This document shows, one piece after another, positions 13,507-25,900 of a stretch of 64,000 nt of DNA (its first letter is position 1; every line of letters starts with the position of its first letter). Source of the DNA: Lycocorax pyrrhopterus obiensis (lineage: Eukaryota; Chordata; Aves; Passeriformes; Paradisaeidae); the NCBI GenBank assembly GCA_014706295.1, contig JACSVZ010000006.1, positions 30,851,629 through 30,915,628 of the forward strand, read 5' to 3'. Below the pieces are notes generated by a model. The model ran no database searches, was not told the DNA's origin, and saw only the letters and a program-made list of their open reading frames with translations. The position numbers were made by a program, and so were the translations under genes.

Positions 13507-14537
13507 ATTCGTGCTTAGTGCTAAACAGATACTCCACATGCCAGATTTAGTGCAAATGGTAGTAAGAAGCCAAAAATTCAGGAACTGTGCAGTATACAAG
13601 TCTCTACATAAAACAAATAAATAAATAATTACAAGATAAATATTCCTTTTTGTCCTTGTGCTGTACGCAATAGGGAGAGATGGAGGTGGAGCATGAACAT
13701 TGTTTTCACAGGTGTGTGTCAGGACTGGACAAGGACCAAAGTATTGAATAGTTACAGCCGGTTATTCAGACTTCTGGGCTCACTTCTGGTTAGCACAGTA
13801 GAGCTGAGGGTGATTGGCATGCCTGGAGAGAGGTGGTCTCAAGTATCATTTTGAACTGTCAGCAAGGACTAAACTCTTCTTTCTCATCTTTAGCCTTAAC
13901 ATCTGTCACTAGATGGGAACAAGCTGACATTTAGGTAGCGGTGCTTTCCCACAAATGCAGCTGTAAGCTTTGCTGTGCCCCCTTTGCAGCTCATCCTTTT
14001 TTATCTTGTGCTTATACAAGCAGTGCTCAGCACCTCTGATGTGTAGGATAAAACCCTTAAAGCTGGCAGATTACATTTGTAAAACATAACTTGTGCAAAG
14101 CAGGATATTTTGTCTGTGGTAAGCTTATCCCACTGTCTTTAGTTAATTCACATATATCCACATAGGAGCTTTCAGGTTAGTATGTCTGTAGGGGTTATCT
14201 TCAGAGATATGAGCAACCAGCTCAACCTCACACCTTCTATATTTCGCAGTGCAATTAGTTGTGAGTGACAGTCGGGGTGAGGATTACAGTGCACATGCTC
14301 TACACTTCATCCAGAGCAGAGGAAAGCAAAAAGTAGCAAAGGATGCGGGAGAAATTCCTGGCATGTTTGCTAAGCAATAGTGTCAAAGTTGGAATATCAC
14401 TTCTGACCTCTCTACGTTATTTGTATTATTAATATGTTACAATGGCAGACATGCCTGAAGCTCTTGAACTTCAAGTCCATAGATAACTTTGTTTCAGTAA
14501 TTGTATCCTTAGGTTTTATTTAGAAAATTTAATGTGA

Positions 14538-14549
14538 TTTTTTTTTTTT
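14538..14549. repeat. Oligo(dT) run, 12 bases
   Basis: This is a run of twelve T. No retroposed copy was recognised beside it. Confidence 0.8.
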
Positions 14550-15572
14550 ATTTTTGAGATGTTGGGCTCCAATCAGGTACATTGTGTGGGCTGTATCCAC
14601 CGCAGGTCATTCCTAATTTATGTGTTAGTTTGAGAAAGAAATAAAATAGAAAACAATAAAAACCCTTTGAGTCTGAAACTTGAAAAGCTTTACTTACAAT
14701 GTGAATACAACAGGTCTTGTGTTCTGTCCAAACCCTACTGAAGCATTCTCCAGGCCTCAGATAACAGCATACAGGGTGTTTATTACCTGTATTTTATCTG
14801 CAAATTAAATTGAGGCACAGCAGTGGGGTTTTTTTTAACCGAAAATTTAAGAAGGGGAAGATCCTAGAAAGACTGTTTTAAAGATGAATTAAGTTCCATG
14901 TGAATGGTAGGGATATTTACTCAGTGATTTATATCTGACATGCTTCCTGAAGCTAATACTCAGCAGGTATTTTTTTGCATTTGAAAAAATGACACAGTGT
15001 AAGGACATGTGTAAATCCTGTGTCAACAGCAATTATTTATAACTAGGTTAGGCTGTTAAAAATGTGTAAGGAGACTTTCAAGTAGCTTTTAAGGGAAGTT
15101 ATCATGAAAAATCCAAATTGTCTGATTCACATGCATACTAAATTCAAAAAATTATTAATTTACAAAAAACATCTAATTTCCCCATTTGAAATCTTGACAT
15201 TTGAATTAAAATCTTGTGAACTATTCGGATTAATTCATTTACACACACTAAAGGAGAGTTGCAAACACTTCTAAATAATTTCTATATCATATACAGTAGA
15301 AAAAATTATAAATATTTCAGCATGTCTACTTTATTGTGTATGGGCAACTGTTCCTTTTTAGACTTTTTCCTCCTATGCCATTTCCATTTCTAAACACATG
15401 TGCAGGAAGTGGCTGAGAGTTATTTTACAGATGTTCCCTGATACTCATGGTGAATATTAGAGGAGTCTCCAGCTCTGTTTTTTTATCATAATACTTTTGT
15501 CTGGTTGTCATGTGCGTGCAAAGAGGCTTCTCATAAGCAATCAACTGTTGCTTCAGGACTGCAGTGTGCATT

Positions 15573-15586
15573 AAAAAAAAAAAAAA
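15573..15586. repeat. Oligo(dA) run, 14 bases
   Basis: Fourteen A in a row, immediately followed by the C/T-skewed block. No target-site duplication or retrogene was recognised to the left. Confidence 0.8.
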
Positions 15587-15589
15587 TTA

Positions 15590-15850
15590 TAATCTCTCTA
15601 CTCTTTCCTTTCCAGAAAGTCCCAAATTTATTTGCTCCTGTTTAGCATCTTTCACCAACACTTATTCTCCCTGCCTTTTCACAGTCTGTGTGGCAGAGTT
15701 GAGCTCTCCTCTGTCTTCCCACCTCAGTTCTCTCAGAACTGATCTCTCATTTGTACATTCACTCTATTAGACTGCTCTCTTTTTCACCTCTCTGGTCGAC
15801 AATTCTGCTCTTGAAGCATTTGCTCACCAATTTCTCTCTCTATTTAGCTT
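15590..15850. other. Pyrimidine-skewed block
   Basis: The plus strand is dominated by C and T over about 260 bases, without a simple repeat unit. Its character resembles the blocks at 22.24-22.93 kb and 34.24-35.66 kb. A 68-codon frame inside it is serine- and leucine-rich, as C/T-rich DNA gives by chance. Confidence 0.45.
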
Positions 15851-18173
15851 AAAACTCACAGTCTCTGCAAATTACTTGTGGCCCAGTATGTCACTATACG
15901 AACATAATATACTGCTCTGTAAATGCTTCTGCTGTATCAATCAAAATGACACCATGAGTATTGTTTGATGTAATCTCCTTTTATTTTTCACTGTTGTTCC
16001 CAGTGCTTAGGTTTTCTATTAACTGATTTGGTTGTACTTTTAATTCCTCCTTTAATTATACTCTCAAGAAAAAAAGTGTACCAAAAATATGAAGAGAAGA
16101 AAGCGGAAATAATACTTGGGGATTTTTTTTATCATTTAAAATCTTTAAGACACTTAAAAACATCATCAAGAGATTAATTTTGAAATATTGAGCTTCTTGT
16201 AATATTTTAGCTAGAGAGATTACCAAAGCTGTCTACAAAGGAAAATGAAGTCATTAAGGAAACTGACTGAATATTATGTCATATTCATATCCCATGTTAC
16301 TTAATTTTGGAGATACAATGATACAGATGTCTCAATCAGTTATGTTTCCATTTCTTTATTAAAAAAAAAATTCTAAGCAGCAGATAGGTGAGACCCACTG
16401 TTTTTGAAATATAGTGAACAAGAAGTGATGTATTGAAATTGTTTCTGGCTTAGTCTGACAGCTGCACTGTGATTTAGTGTCTGAGCCTGCATTCTGACCT
16501 CAAGCAAAACCCTGTTGATGCCAATGGGAGTCTTATTTCTCTAGGAACTGCAATATCTGATTCATCACTATATGGTAAAATTCTGTGGTGTTCTGGATCC
16601 ATAAATGTTAATACTTAAGATTTGTACATTTCAGAGCAGCTCTGTGCCTATATTTGCTGGAAAAGATGACTGTTCAGGAAATCTGTCTTTTTGCACTTGC
16701 ACTTACAAGAAAACAATAGATTTTTATGGTCTTCAGCTAAACAAATTCTGGAATGGGAGATTAAAGGGAAGAATGAAAAAACAAATAAAATAAACACCCC
16801 TCTTCATTGCACGATACTGGAGGCCCTGCTGCCTCCATCTGCATGGTCTCAGTCATGGCAATTTCAGAGGAAGATGGGAGATGTCTGCACTGACACTCGC
16901 CATCTTTCTGCATTTTTCTTGCCTCCTGTTATTCATTTCAGCACTGCTGAACAAATTTTAGGATTCTTGCCTTCCATCTTTATCTCACTCACTGCCTAGC
17001 TCTGAAATGTATACTAACATTTGTGATGGTTCAAATTTATTGTTTTTATGATAAAAATGTTGGGGTGTCTCTAGGCACAAGATTAAGACTATAAAATGTT
17101 CAGTTTAGGAAAACTCTCACCAGGAAAACAAGATCAAAACCAAAACAACCAAAAAGGAAGTATTGTCACCAGATTCTGCTTATGATAGATATATTGAGTT
17201 TTGGGAATTTCCTCTATTTACGTTACAGTTTATAAGACAGCTGTAATATAATCTCAGTCTGCATTCATTGCACAGCTTGACAAAAAGAATAGACCCTTCC
17301 CCGTAGTTTTTATCTCTCTCTACATGCATGGTTAGGCACATGATCAGTGCATGACTGAGACCTACAGTCATCTGCTCAAGAACAAATTTGGATTCCATTT
17401 AAAATAAAAAATTAAAAAATGAAGTCAGTGGGGTTCTATTCCTTGGGTCAGGATCCCTTTTCTTCATAAATTCTTTGGTACAATATTTTGGCTCAGAGTT
17501 TCTGGGTAAATCTGTTGACTTTGGGCTTGTTATTTTGCCCTCCTTACACAGGCAATTTACTTATATATGGCTGTGTTCTTGATTTGACATAATTAAATTG
17601 TAACTGTTAAATGGATGTTTAGATGTTTGAGTGAAAACTGTTTGGTTTGGCTCTCTTCTATGAGGCTAACTCATGGAAGACAATCTTACAATGTCCTAGA
17701 ATTACTGACTAAACTAAAGAAGGCCAAGGAGGGAGTGATATTCATGTCCTGGGACAGTCAGGGAGACAAGCATCTTGTGTAGATTTTGTTACTATTATTG
17801 GATATTCTATCTTAAAGAAACAATAAAAAACCTTAAAGTATGGCAAAGGTCAAGGAAAAATATTTGTGGCTTATTTAATTCATCAGACTAACATTTATTT
17901 TTCAAGTTCTTTATTTCTGTCACAAATAGGAAGGAAAGAAAATTAGAATGTAGAAATAAATGGACTATGAAAGAGAAACAATTTTAAAACAATTGACATC
18001 AGGGATAGAAAATATTCGGCAAATGGTGGATTAAAGAGATGTACTGTAATTACAGCATTATTGTCAATAATTATTGAAAATAAAGTAAATACGAAGTTTT
18101 ATGAAAGATACAAAATGAGGGATGCTCAAAAGGGTATATCTTCATTTCTTTGCTTCTACTACCAATGTACTCG

Positions 18174-18212
18174 GACACACACAGGCACACACAAATCCAC
18201 AGACACGCACAG
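18174..18212. repeat. Imperfect CA-rich repeat
   Basis: An interrupted run of CA and ACAC words (GGACACACACAGGCACACAC and similar). It looks like a decayed microsatellite. Confidence 0.7.
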
Positions 18213-18959
18213 AGAAATCAACTTTTGCTTTGTTCTTATATTGAAGACAAAACAGATTAAAAAACCGTAGCAACTAAAGTGCTTATTCAGCTGCTTTAAA
18301 ACAGCCAGCGGCCCTGCTAACATGTAGTTTTGTACATGGATATTAATTCACCTTCCAGACATTTTCCATACAGAGATTCACTGTGGTTTACAAATAACAA
18401 TGCTTCTATCTTCAGAATGTGAGGTCTGATGCAACAGATGTATGCACTGATGATTAAAATGCTATTCCATTTTAGTTCTCATGTTTTTCAATTACTTTTT
18501 CAAGGCTGCAATTTATGTGATGTTGAACAAAAATTTTGCAAACTAGCAACCTTTTGCCTTTTTTTACACTTGCCCGAGAATATTTCTTTACGTTCATTGC
18601 TTTCAAATAATGAGCTGTATGTATTCACTGAAATAGAAAAGCCTTTAGAAATAAAAATGTATATTACGCACAATGTATGTAAGGATGTTTTAGAAGATGA
18701 TTGGGTAAAGGCAATGCATTTTCTTGTGGACCTTCACAAGAAAATTAATTAAAAAGATCAATTCTGGCATTTACGCAGGTCTTGCACAAAAAGGAAATAA
18801 TTTTTCTGTTAAAAGACAACCCACACTGAATTCTCTAAGCCCTTACTTTGTATAATACAGCAGCATACAATACAAGAGTGCTGCATTCTTCCGTGTGGGT
18901 ACAGGCAGAGCAGAGCAGCCCACTTTGGTTCCTGTAGGTAGCCACTTTCTTTCCATTGA

Positions 18960-20080
18960 CTAGGTATTTATGACCATGGATGGCAGTGCAACATGCCCCA
19001 GGCCACACTATGATCTGAGAAATGCTCGTTAGGCCTTGGCCTTGACGAACAGCACCTGGGCTGAGCTCCTCTTGAGCTTATCAGAAACACTGTCTGCTCC
19101 CAGGAACCAATGCTGTCTAATGAGCTCCTGTGTTTTTAATGTAGGCCCTTGGAAATTTTTTTTTTTTGCCTGAATAACAACCCAAGTGGAAAAACATTTT
19201 TTGTCATCAAACTTTTAAAGAAAGTTACGTACCCAAATTGTTGCCAGGATGAAAAATTATTATGACTAAGCCCACTTTCTTACAATGCAATAAAAAGCAG
19301 TCCAGAGTGAGACCCTTTGAGCCCTCCTGGGCCAGCCAGGCTGCAAACACCAATCTCCCTATGAATGGGCACCTCTCAGAGCCAGCAAACCCTCAAGTTT
19401 GGTATCCTTGGAGGACCGACCTTAAACGCCGCTGAAGGAGGCTGGGCTGATACCCCCACTCGTCAAGTGTGGAGAACTGAAGAAGAGAACAGATTTGCCT
19501 TTTGAGAAGATGCAAAGGCATCCAATGTGAGTAATTCACTGAATTTGAGGGGAATTTTTCACAGGTGTTATCTTGTACATGTTCTTCACATCTGTCTGCA
19601 TGCAAGTGTGGTTATGCTATAGGAAATGTGTTGCTCTCCTAGATTCTTAAGTAATTTCGAATCTTAAGTAAATTAGGCCTTGACATAGTGTTGTGCTGTA
19701 GTAAGTTCTATATGAATCTTTTGTTAAACTGTGTAACTTAAGCTCTTGATTAAGTGTCATTAAGTGCTGTTAAAACTTTAGGCCTAAAGAGTTAGTCAAG
19801 TCTGGAGCTCAGTTTAGCAAGGGAGTCTACTCTGAACCTTGTGACTCAACAGGAGGGTCTTTCTCACTCCTTTTCATCCTTACCTTCCCCATCCCATTCT
19901 CCTTTTCCCCTCCCCAGCCTCCACACAGGTTGACATTTGGTTTAGATGGATTGATTTTTGATTTTAGGCTGCTTTTCCTCTGTGTGCTTTAAGCATCTCC
20001 TAAGTAGCAGAGGGACCTTTTTCGATGAACTTTGTCATGCTACCACTTTTATATTAAACCTGCTTTTGCTGATACCTTTG
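18960..20080 (+). mobile_element. Probable LTR-like retroelement remnant
   Basis: This stretch differs in texture from its flanks and has LTR-like order: a GC-richer part (about 19.3-19.5 kb) following an AATAAA at about 19290, an AT-rich middle, a C-rich part at about 19.87-19.93 kb, and a final TATATTAAACCTGCTTTTGC with ATTAAA at 20053-20058. I recall similar sequence as interspersed in bird genomes. I could not fix either end or find target-site duplications, so the coordinates are approximate. No coding remnant of gag or pol was recognised. It could instead be unique sequence with chance signals. Confidence 0.4.
19643..19674. repeat. Short imperfect tandem duplication
   Basis: ATTCTTAAGTAATTT is followed three bases later by ATCTTAAGTAAATT, a local 18-bp-period duplication inside the probable LTR-like element. 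Confidence 0.65.
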
Positions 20081-21234
20081 AGGTGATTCTTTAAGCAACT
20101 TTAAAACACTGACTTGCAACACCATAGACGGATGGAATATATGAGAATATTCTTTAAATATTATGGAATACATATAACCAAAGATTGTGACTTGTGTGCA
20201 TATAAAAAACATGTACAACACTCCTATGGGGTAATGTAAGGAACAAGTACTATTATGTGACAAAAAAATTTGTATAGTTTAGCCAGAGACATATGAGAAA
20301 AGTTGCATATTTCCTTAATGACCAAGTTGAGGCTGATTATGTGTTTTCCTGAAAATCTTTCATTGATATTTGATTATAGGATGCTGATGCAAAATTTAAA
20401 ATGAAAATGGCTCCCTTTTGTGTCTGAAAGGTATTTATTACTGTAGCTCCTCTGTTCTGTTGCTACTGTGAAACACATATACCTCTTGTAAATGGTACAT
20501 TTGTTGTACTTGCTCTTGGCTTTGCTCGGGGGCACGAGGCATGGAATGGGTTTGAAGAAGTGGGCCATAACATTGACTAATAGCAGTATACATCCTCTGA
20601 TCTTGAATAAAGGACAGTTAGCTGGTTCTGTTGTAGTTAAACATATTCCCCAAAGCAAAGGAGGTTTTTGCTGAGTTGGTCAGTATCATGCATCAACTAT
20701 TACAGCAAAACTGATCAGACATAGTTAACAGTATTAAAAAATACTGTGACTCGAAAACAACAATCAAGACAGAATAATATGTTTTTTCACAGCTATTAGG
20801 CACAGGTATAATAGCAGTTTAAACAAAATCTTACAAATGGCCTGCTATTTAGAGAAGCTCAACACATTTCTGTGCTGAAAAATAAAAAAAAACAGCTACA
20901 ATAATTTTGGCAGGAGTCTGCCTTTCTTCTGCGTATAGTTATTTAAATTACTGAGTTCTGATATGGACCATGGATTCCCTCCATCCTTCTATTCTTTGAT
21001 CCACAGCTTTCTTCTGTCAGCATTTATCTGACACCATTTAGATATGTTTTACAGGGATTATCTTTACAGTCCAGCGGATTTCAAGAAAAGAAATAAAAAG
21101 GAAGCGTTGAGTGTAGGGCTTTGAACTGAAAAATGTTTGTTTTTGGACAAATACTAATCACTGCATAGCTGTCTGTCCTATCTACATATCTATCTCCTTT
21201 GTACTCAAACTGTCACCACCTACCCCTTTGTGTT

Positions 21235-21277
21235 TGTACACATGTGCATGTGTGTGTGTACATATACATGTACACAC
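21235..21277. repeat. Imperfect (TG)n / (CA)n microsatellite
   Basis: Alternating purine-pyrimidine stretch with CATGTGCATGTGTGTGTGTA at its core, followed by ATACATGTACACAC. It is partly palindromic because TG and CA tracts lie side by side. Confidence 0.75.
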
Positions 21278-21746
21278 CTCAGTCTCAGCTCAGTTTAAAT
21301 GCACTTGGATCCATGATGATTTAAAACACCCTTTTTTGCACTAAAATAGAAACTGTTCTTCACTTCATTGGTGAAAGTTGATCTATACACAGAAATTTTC
21401 CCCATAAATATCTGTAGAGAGATACTCTAGCCACCTTCATCTCCTTGGATTTTACCTACTGGTCCCCATCTCATCATTTTTTCTACTCAACTCTCCTTAT
21501 CTCCTTGGCCTGACTTCACATCCTTCATATGTGAGGCAGCATGTATTTACTTTCTCTGCCACAGAACATCATCATTCTCCTGTTCTTAGACTGGGTCTTT
21601 GCAAGAGTGCCCATGATATGTCCAACAGGGCTCAGCACATGAGATTCTGCACTTTAGAAATCTTATGCAATGATCACATTCTTAAAATTAAAACAAAAAA
21701 AAAAATTATGTGAACGCAATGCTTGGTAAAAGTAATTTTCCATGCT

Positions 21747-21770
21747 CTGTGTGTGTGTCTCTCTCTCTCT
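21747..21770. repeat. Compound (TG)n(TC)n microsatellite
   Basis: About five TG units pass directly into about five TC units. Confidence 0.8.
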
Positions 21771-22239
21771 TTGCACATGAGCAAGAAGAGAGATTGAGGG
21801 AATGCGTAAATCGATCATCCAGTGCCCAAGTATGTCATAGTGACTGTAAGCAGATACTGGAGAACATATGGCAAAAGAGAAACCTGGTAGAACTTCCTCC
21901 TTGGGTTGTGATTTGTGTTGTTATGTGTAATAGACCATGAAAACCTTTATTCTGTGAATGTCTCCAAACATTTTCTGAATCTACTTACGGTTCAGGCCTC
22001 CATTATTTCCCATGGAGATCAGAAAGTTCAATAATACCATATTTGCTACGTGAAAGGTACCTCCTGTTTGTTTTAAACTAGTGCCTAATAATTTCTTTGA
22101 CTAAAATTTGCTTCCTCTGGTATGAAAAATTATGAATAATTATTCCCCTTAAGCTTTTCGTATGGTTCTTAATTTAGTTGATTTCTGTCCATCACCATTA
22201 TTGAAGATCAAAAAGTACAGTAGATTTAAAAGAGTAACA

Positions 22240-22930
22240 GTGCTTCTCTTTATTCATTGCTCCTTTTTAGCTTTTACCAGCACCCATTTCCTCTTCACCA
22301 TCACGTGATATTAGGCAGACACTTTCAATGAACCGTTCAAGACCTCTCTCTTGAATCCAGAGTCCTCTCTTCTTTCTATCCTCACCAATTTCTTTTTTGA
22401 ATGTAATTGGTTCTGTATCCTTAGCTTCACCACTAATTCCCCTTAGTGCTTGCTTCCTGCAGTACCTACAGACACTCTTACTGGTATTAACAATCTCTGT
22501 TTCCTCAAAGCTCTCCAGCCTCTTCTGAATTCTCATCCTTCTCAATCTGATGCCCTTAGTTGATCACAGCCTCCTATCGGCAACCTATTTTTGTGAATTA
22601 ATACTGTCCTACTTCTTCGGTTCATGCATCTTTATCATCTTACTCACTGACTGTCTTAGCATCCTGTGAATTTCTGTCTCTGCCTTCAAACTCATTCTAA
22701 TCCTATCAATGGGCACTAAATCCTAGGACTATCCCTTGCCTACCACAAGATCCTGGTAGCCTTGTATGGAAGAGGCTCTTACATAAAGAATATTATGTCC
22801 ATGGATTCTATCCATAAAATTTCCCCTGAATCATCTGCTGTGTTTGGCCTTTTCTGTTTTCACTTCAAAACACTTCTTAGGCCTGTGCTTGGCCTAATCC
22901 ACAATCTCAATCTAAACTACTTACCACATG
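22240..22930. other. Pyrimidine-skewed block
   Basis: About 700 bases with marked excess of C and T on the plus strand and no short repeat unit. The complementary strand has a 92-codon frame (22267-22545) rich in R, E and K, as purine-rich DNA gives by chance. It may be an old element or a footprint of strand-biased mutation; see findings. Confidence 0.45.
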
Positions 22931-25900
22931 ACCTCTGAACATTTCCGTGAAACTGTGAGAAAACCCAGTGCTATGCTGCAAGCACAGTACTATTAAAAAT
23001 GTGTAACGCACGAGTTGTCTTCGTGATTTAACTGAAGTACTTGTTCTTTATTTGCAAAAGTGAATATTTTTCTTAGGCTAATATCTTAAATGTTAATGTT
23101 TGCTTCTAGATTGCTTTTGTGGTGAATTTAACAGATACTTGTAGGCAGTCGTGTAGAACATGAAAGCAGTGCAAAATTCATATGTGTATCATGAAGTCAT
23201 GTTTGTCAGTGTGCAATGGGTAAAGCAACACTTTTCAGTAGAACTGTAGATACATAGGGGACTATTTGTGAGGTCTTTTAGTAATAAAAATATCGTCATA
23301 GTGTGCAGAATTTAGTATGCTGTTCATAAGTAAACACAAACTTATTTTTCCCCTTGAAATATAAAATAGCATTAAAAAATTAAATAGCTTCCTTGGGTAA
23401 CTTGAAATTTAAATGGAAGTTTTATCAAAGGGTTGGCAGAATATATTTAAAAATATCTTCTCAGAGACCTCAGGAAATTACTTTTTCTTATGGCTCTGAT
23501 TAAATATTTCATGGCAGTAAATGCTTATTTATTTGTACTTGCTATGTCAAGATAAAAAAGACATCAAACAAACAAGCTCCTCTTATTATAGTAAATACAC
23601 TTATTTTGAATATGGTCCCTGTCAAAACCAGAAGACCTGACCCAGGCAGACTGCTGAGTCTGCAGGGTGAATGTTGTCTCATGCTGAAAATGAACATGCA
23701 GGGGCATTCCTCACTGACAGCTTTGGGAGCTGGTTTGTTAATTTAACACTTGAAGAAACACATCGAAGACCACAGGCAGTTTGTTGCACTGAAAGTGAGA
23801 GGAAGCACGTCTAACTTCAGAGCTTCATATTGGTAGAGAATCAACAGTAGATAACACAAGCTGTTGTCTTTCCTATTTTTAAAATTAATGACCCCTTCCT
23901 TTTTCTCAAATAGACGTTATAATGTATCTTCCACATGTGCATTTTTGATTACTAGATTTCCTGTAATTAAACATTCATGAACAAATCTTGCCAAAGGCCT
24001 AGGTCCGTTCTATCAGTCAGTGTGTGGTTGTCATGGCCAGCACCCCTTTTTTCACATCCTTTCTCCTCAAATTTTATTATTTTATTATTATTTATCTTAA
24101 AAGTCTGCTCCTTAACAACCTTAAATCATGAGATATTTTTTCCCATATGTTTGAGTCATAACATAACAAAAATATTCTTGCGTAAAAGAAAACTAGAAAT
24201 CAAATCTTCATTTATCTGGTGGAAAAAAGTAATGGTAGAATCTGTGCAAATTCTGTTAAAAAAAATGAGCTCAAAGAGTCGAGATTTCTTCAATTTTCTA
24301 AAATATATAATCTTATATGTTATGTTATTCGTGGTTGTTAGTCATTTTGCTGTGACTTTGATCCTAAATATATTGGCCTCTATATTGTACAGCCATGTGC
24401 TGAAAGACAAACCACCTCAGAGATCTTTGAAACATTGTCTGATGCTATTGACATGCAAATAATTGTATGCCTTTTTGTAATCCCACATGAAATCACTTCT
24501 GCTCACAACTGCTTCTGTGGGGACCAGCTCTGGCTATATGTTAGGGGAGGTGGAATTACCAGTTACAGCTTCCCTTTGTAAACTTCCTAAATCCTCCATA
24601 AAATACTAAGAGAAAGCAATTAATCCCCCTGCCAATTTTAACAGGAAACAATTTTGTTGACAAATCATAAATATTTCACATTAACAAATTTGCATTTTTT
24701 TGGTACTTGCGGCTTCCTGGAAGTTGAAAGCCATTCTCTGTCTGCTTTTAAGTATATGAACAAGGGTTCTCTAAGTGGTTGAGATTTGGAAAAATGAAAA
24801 AGTACTGTAGAAATTAGTGGAAGAAAGAGAAATTTTGTCTTCAAAACTTATAAAGAGTATTAATTTTCAGCAAATGAATTTGCTCTTCATCACATGCAAT
24901 TCGCATGCAATTCTACATTATTATCCGCAAATTATGATTTCTCTTTTAACTTCAATTTTTAGGCCCTTACTACGTATTAATAAATTTTTTCTTTTGTTTT
25001 TCCTTTCACAGACTACATTTAAGGTTTGCTAAACCTTTGCAGCTGGCAATTAAAGAAAACAAACATTATGAAATGGACTATTAAACTTGAAAATAATGAT
25101 AACGATAAAACTATGCACAGTTCTATTAAACAATACAACTTTTTTTTTTAATTATAATTTTCTTCTTGTGCTTTATGCTTATGTTCATAGAAGTAAAGCA
25201 ATAGATCGGTGGACATAAAAAGGTGAGCAGGCCTTTAAAAATCAAAGCTGGGCAGAAAAAAAAGATAATATTAAGTTGTTTTACTGAAGTTAATAAACCT
25301 CACATTCTGAGACAAATATCCTCAAGCCATTTGTTTAAACAAGCATTAAGTTTAGCAGTACTACACCACAACATGATACTCCAAATTAAACTTTTGCATC
25401 TCAAGTGACCTTTATAGCAGTTTTATAGTTCATAAATTCTTTACAATAGTGCTCTGTGGAGTAGTTTTAATAAATCTTGATTGTGCTGTAAATGTTACAG
25501 CACATACTTAAAATGGCATCTCCAGTCCTAACAAACACAAGTTTGGAATGATTCCCCTATTCCACATGGAGAATTTTGGTTCTGTATTCATGAAATATTG
25601 GAAAATATTCCAGTAATGAGGAGGTAAATACCAAAAGCATATATATACTATATTATAATATGTATATAAAAACCCAGTCCTACTGGAGAAGCAAAACAAC
25701 ACTGATAAACATATTTATCAAAGTAGATGGAAAGCATACTGATTACTCATATACCAAGAGGAAAATCTTCTGCCATTTACAGAGCTCCTAAAGTACTCCA
25801 GGATAGCTGGATAGAGACAGGATTATGTTTTCCATTTTCTCTCTTAAGACTTGATTTCCTGGCAAAGTATCAGATCCATAGAACTGTAAACTGTGTGGTC

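Larger units (their letters stand above)
12069..18900. other. AT-rich gene-free sequence
   Basis: No gene or RNA gene was seen. The stretch contains a short direct repeat at 13468-13506, oligo-T and oligo-A runs at 14538-14549 and 15573-15586, a C/T-skewed block at 15590-15850 and a CA-rich stretch at 18174-18212. A 107-codon plus-strand frame at 18429-18752 has no recognisable motif and is probably chance. Confidence 0.55.
20085..22239. other. AT-rich gene-free sequence
   Basis: No gene was seen. A small GC-richer run near 20.50-20.66 kb is open on both strands for 60-94 codons but has no recognisable product. Two microsatellites (about 21.24 and 21.75 kb) lie here. Confidence 0.5.

Noticed and set aside
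23977..24462. 161-codon plus-strand frame with hydrophobic stretches
   Set aside because: The hydrophobic F/L/I/V runs come from T-rich sequence. There is no family motif and no supporting promoter or splice context, so it fits a chance frame in AT-rich DNA.
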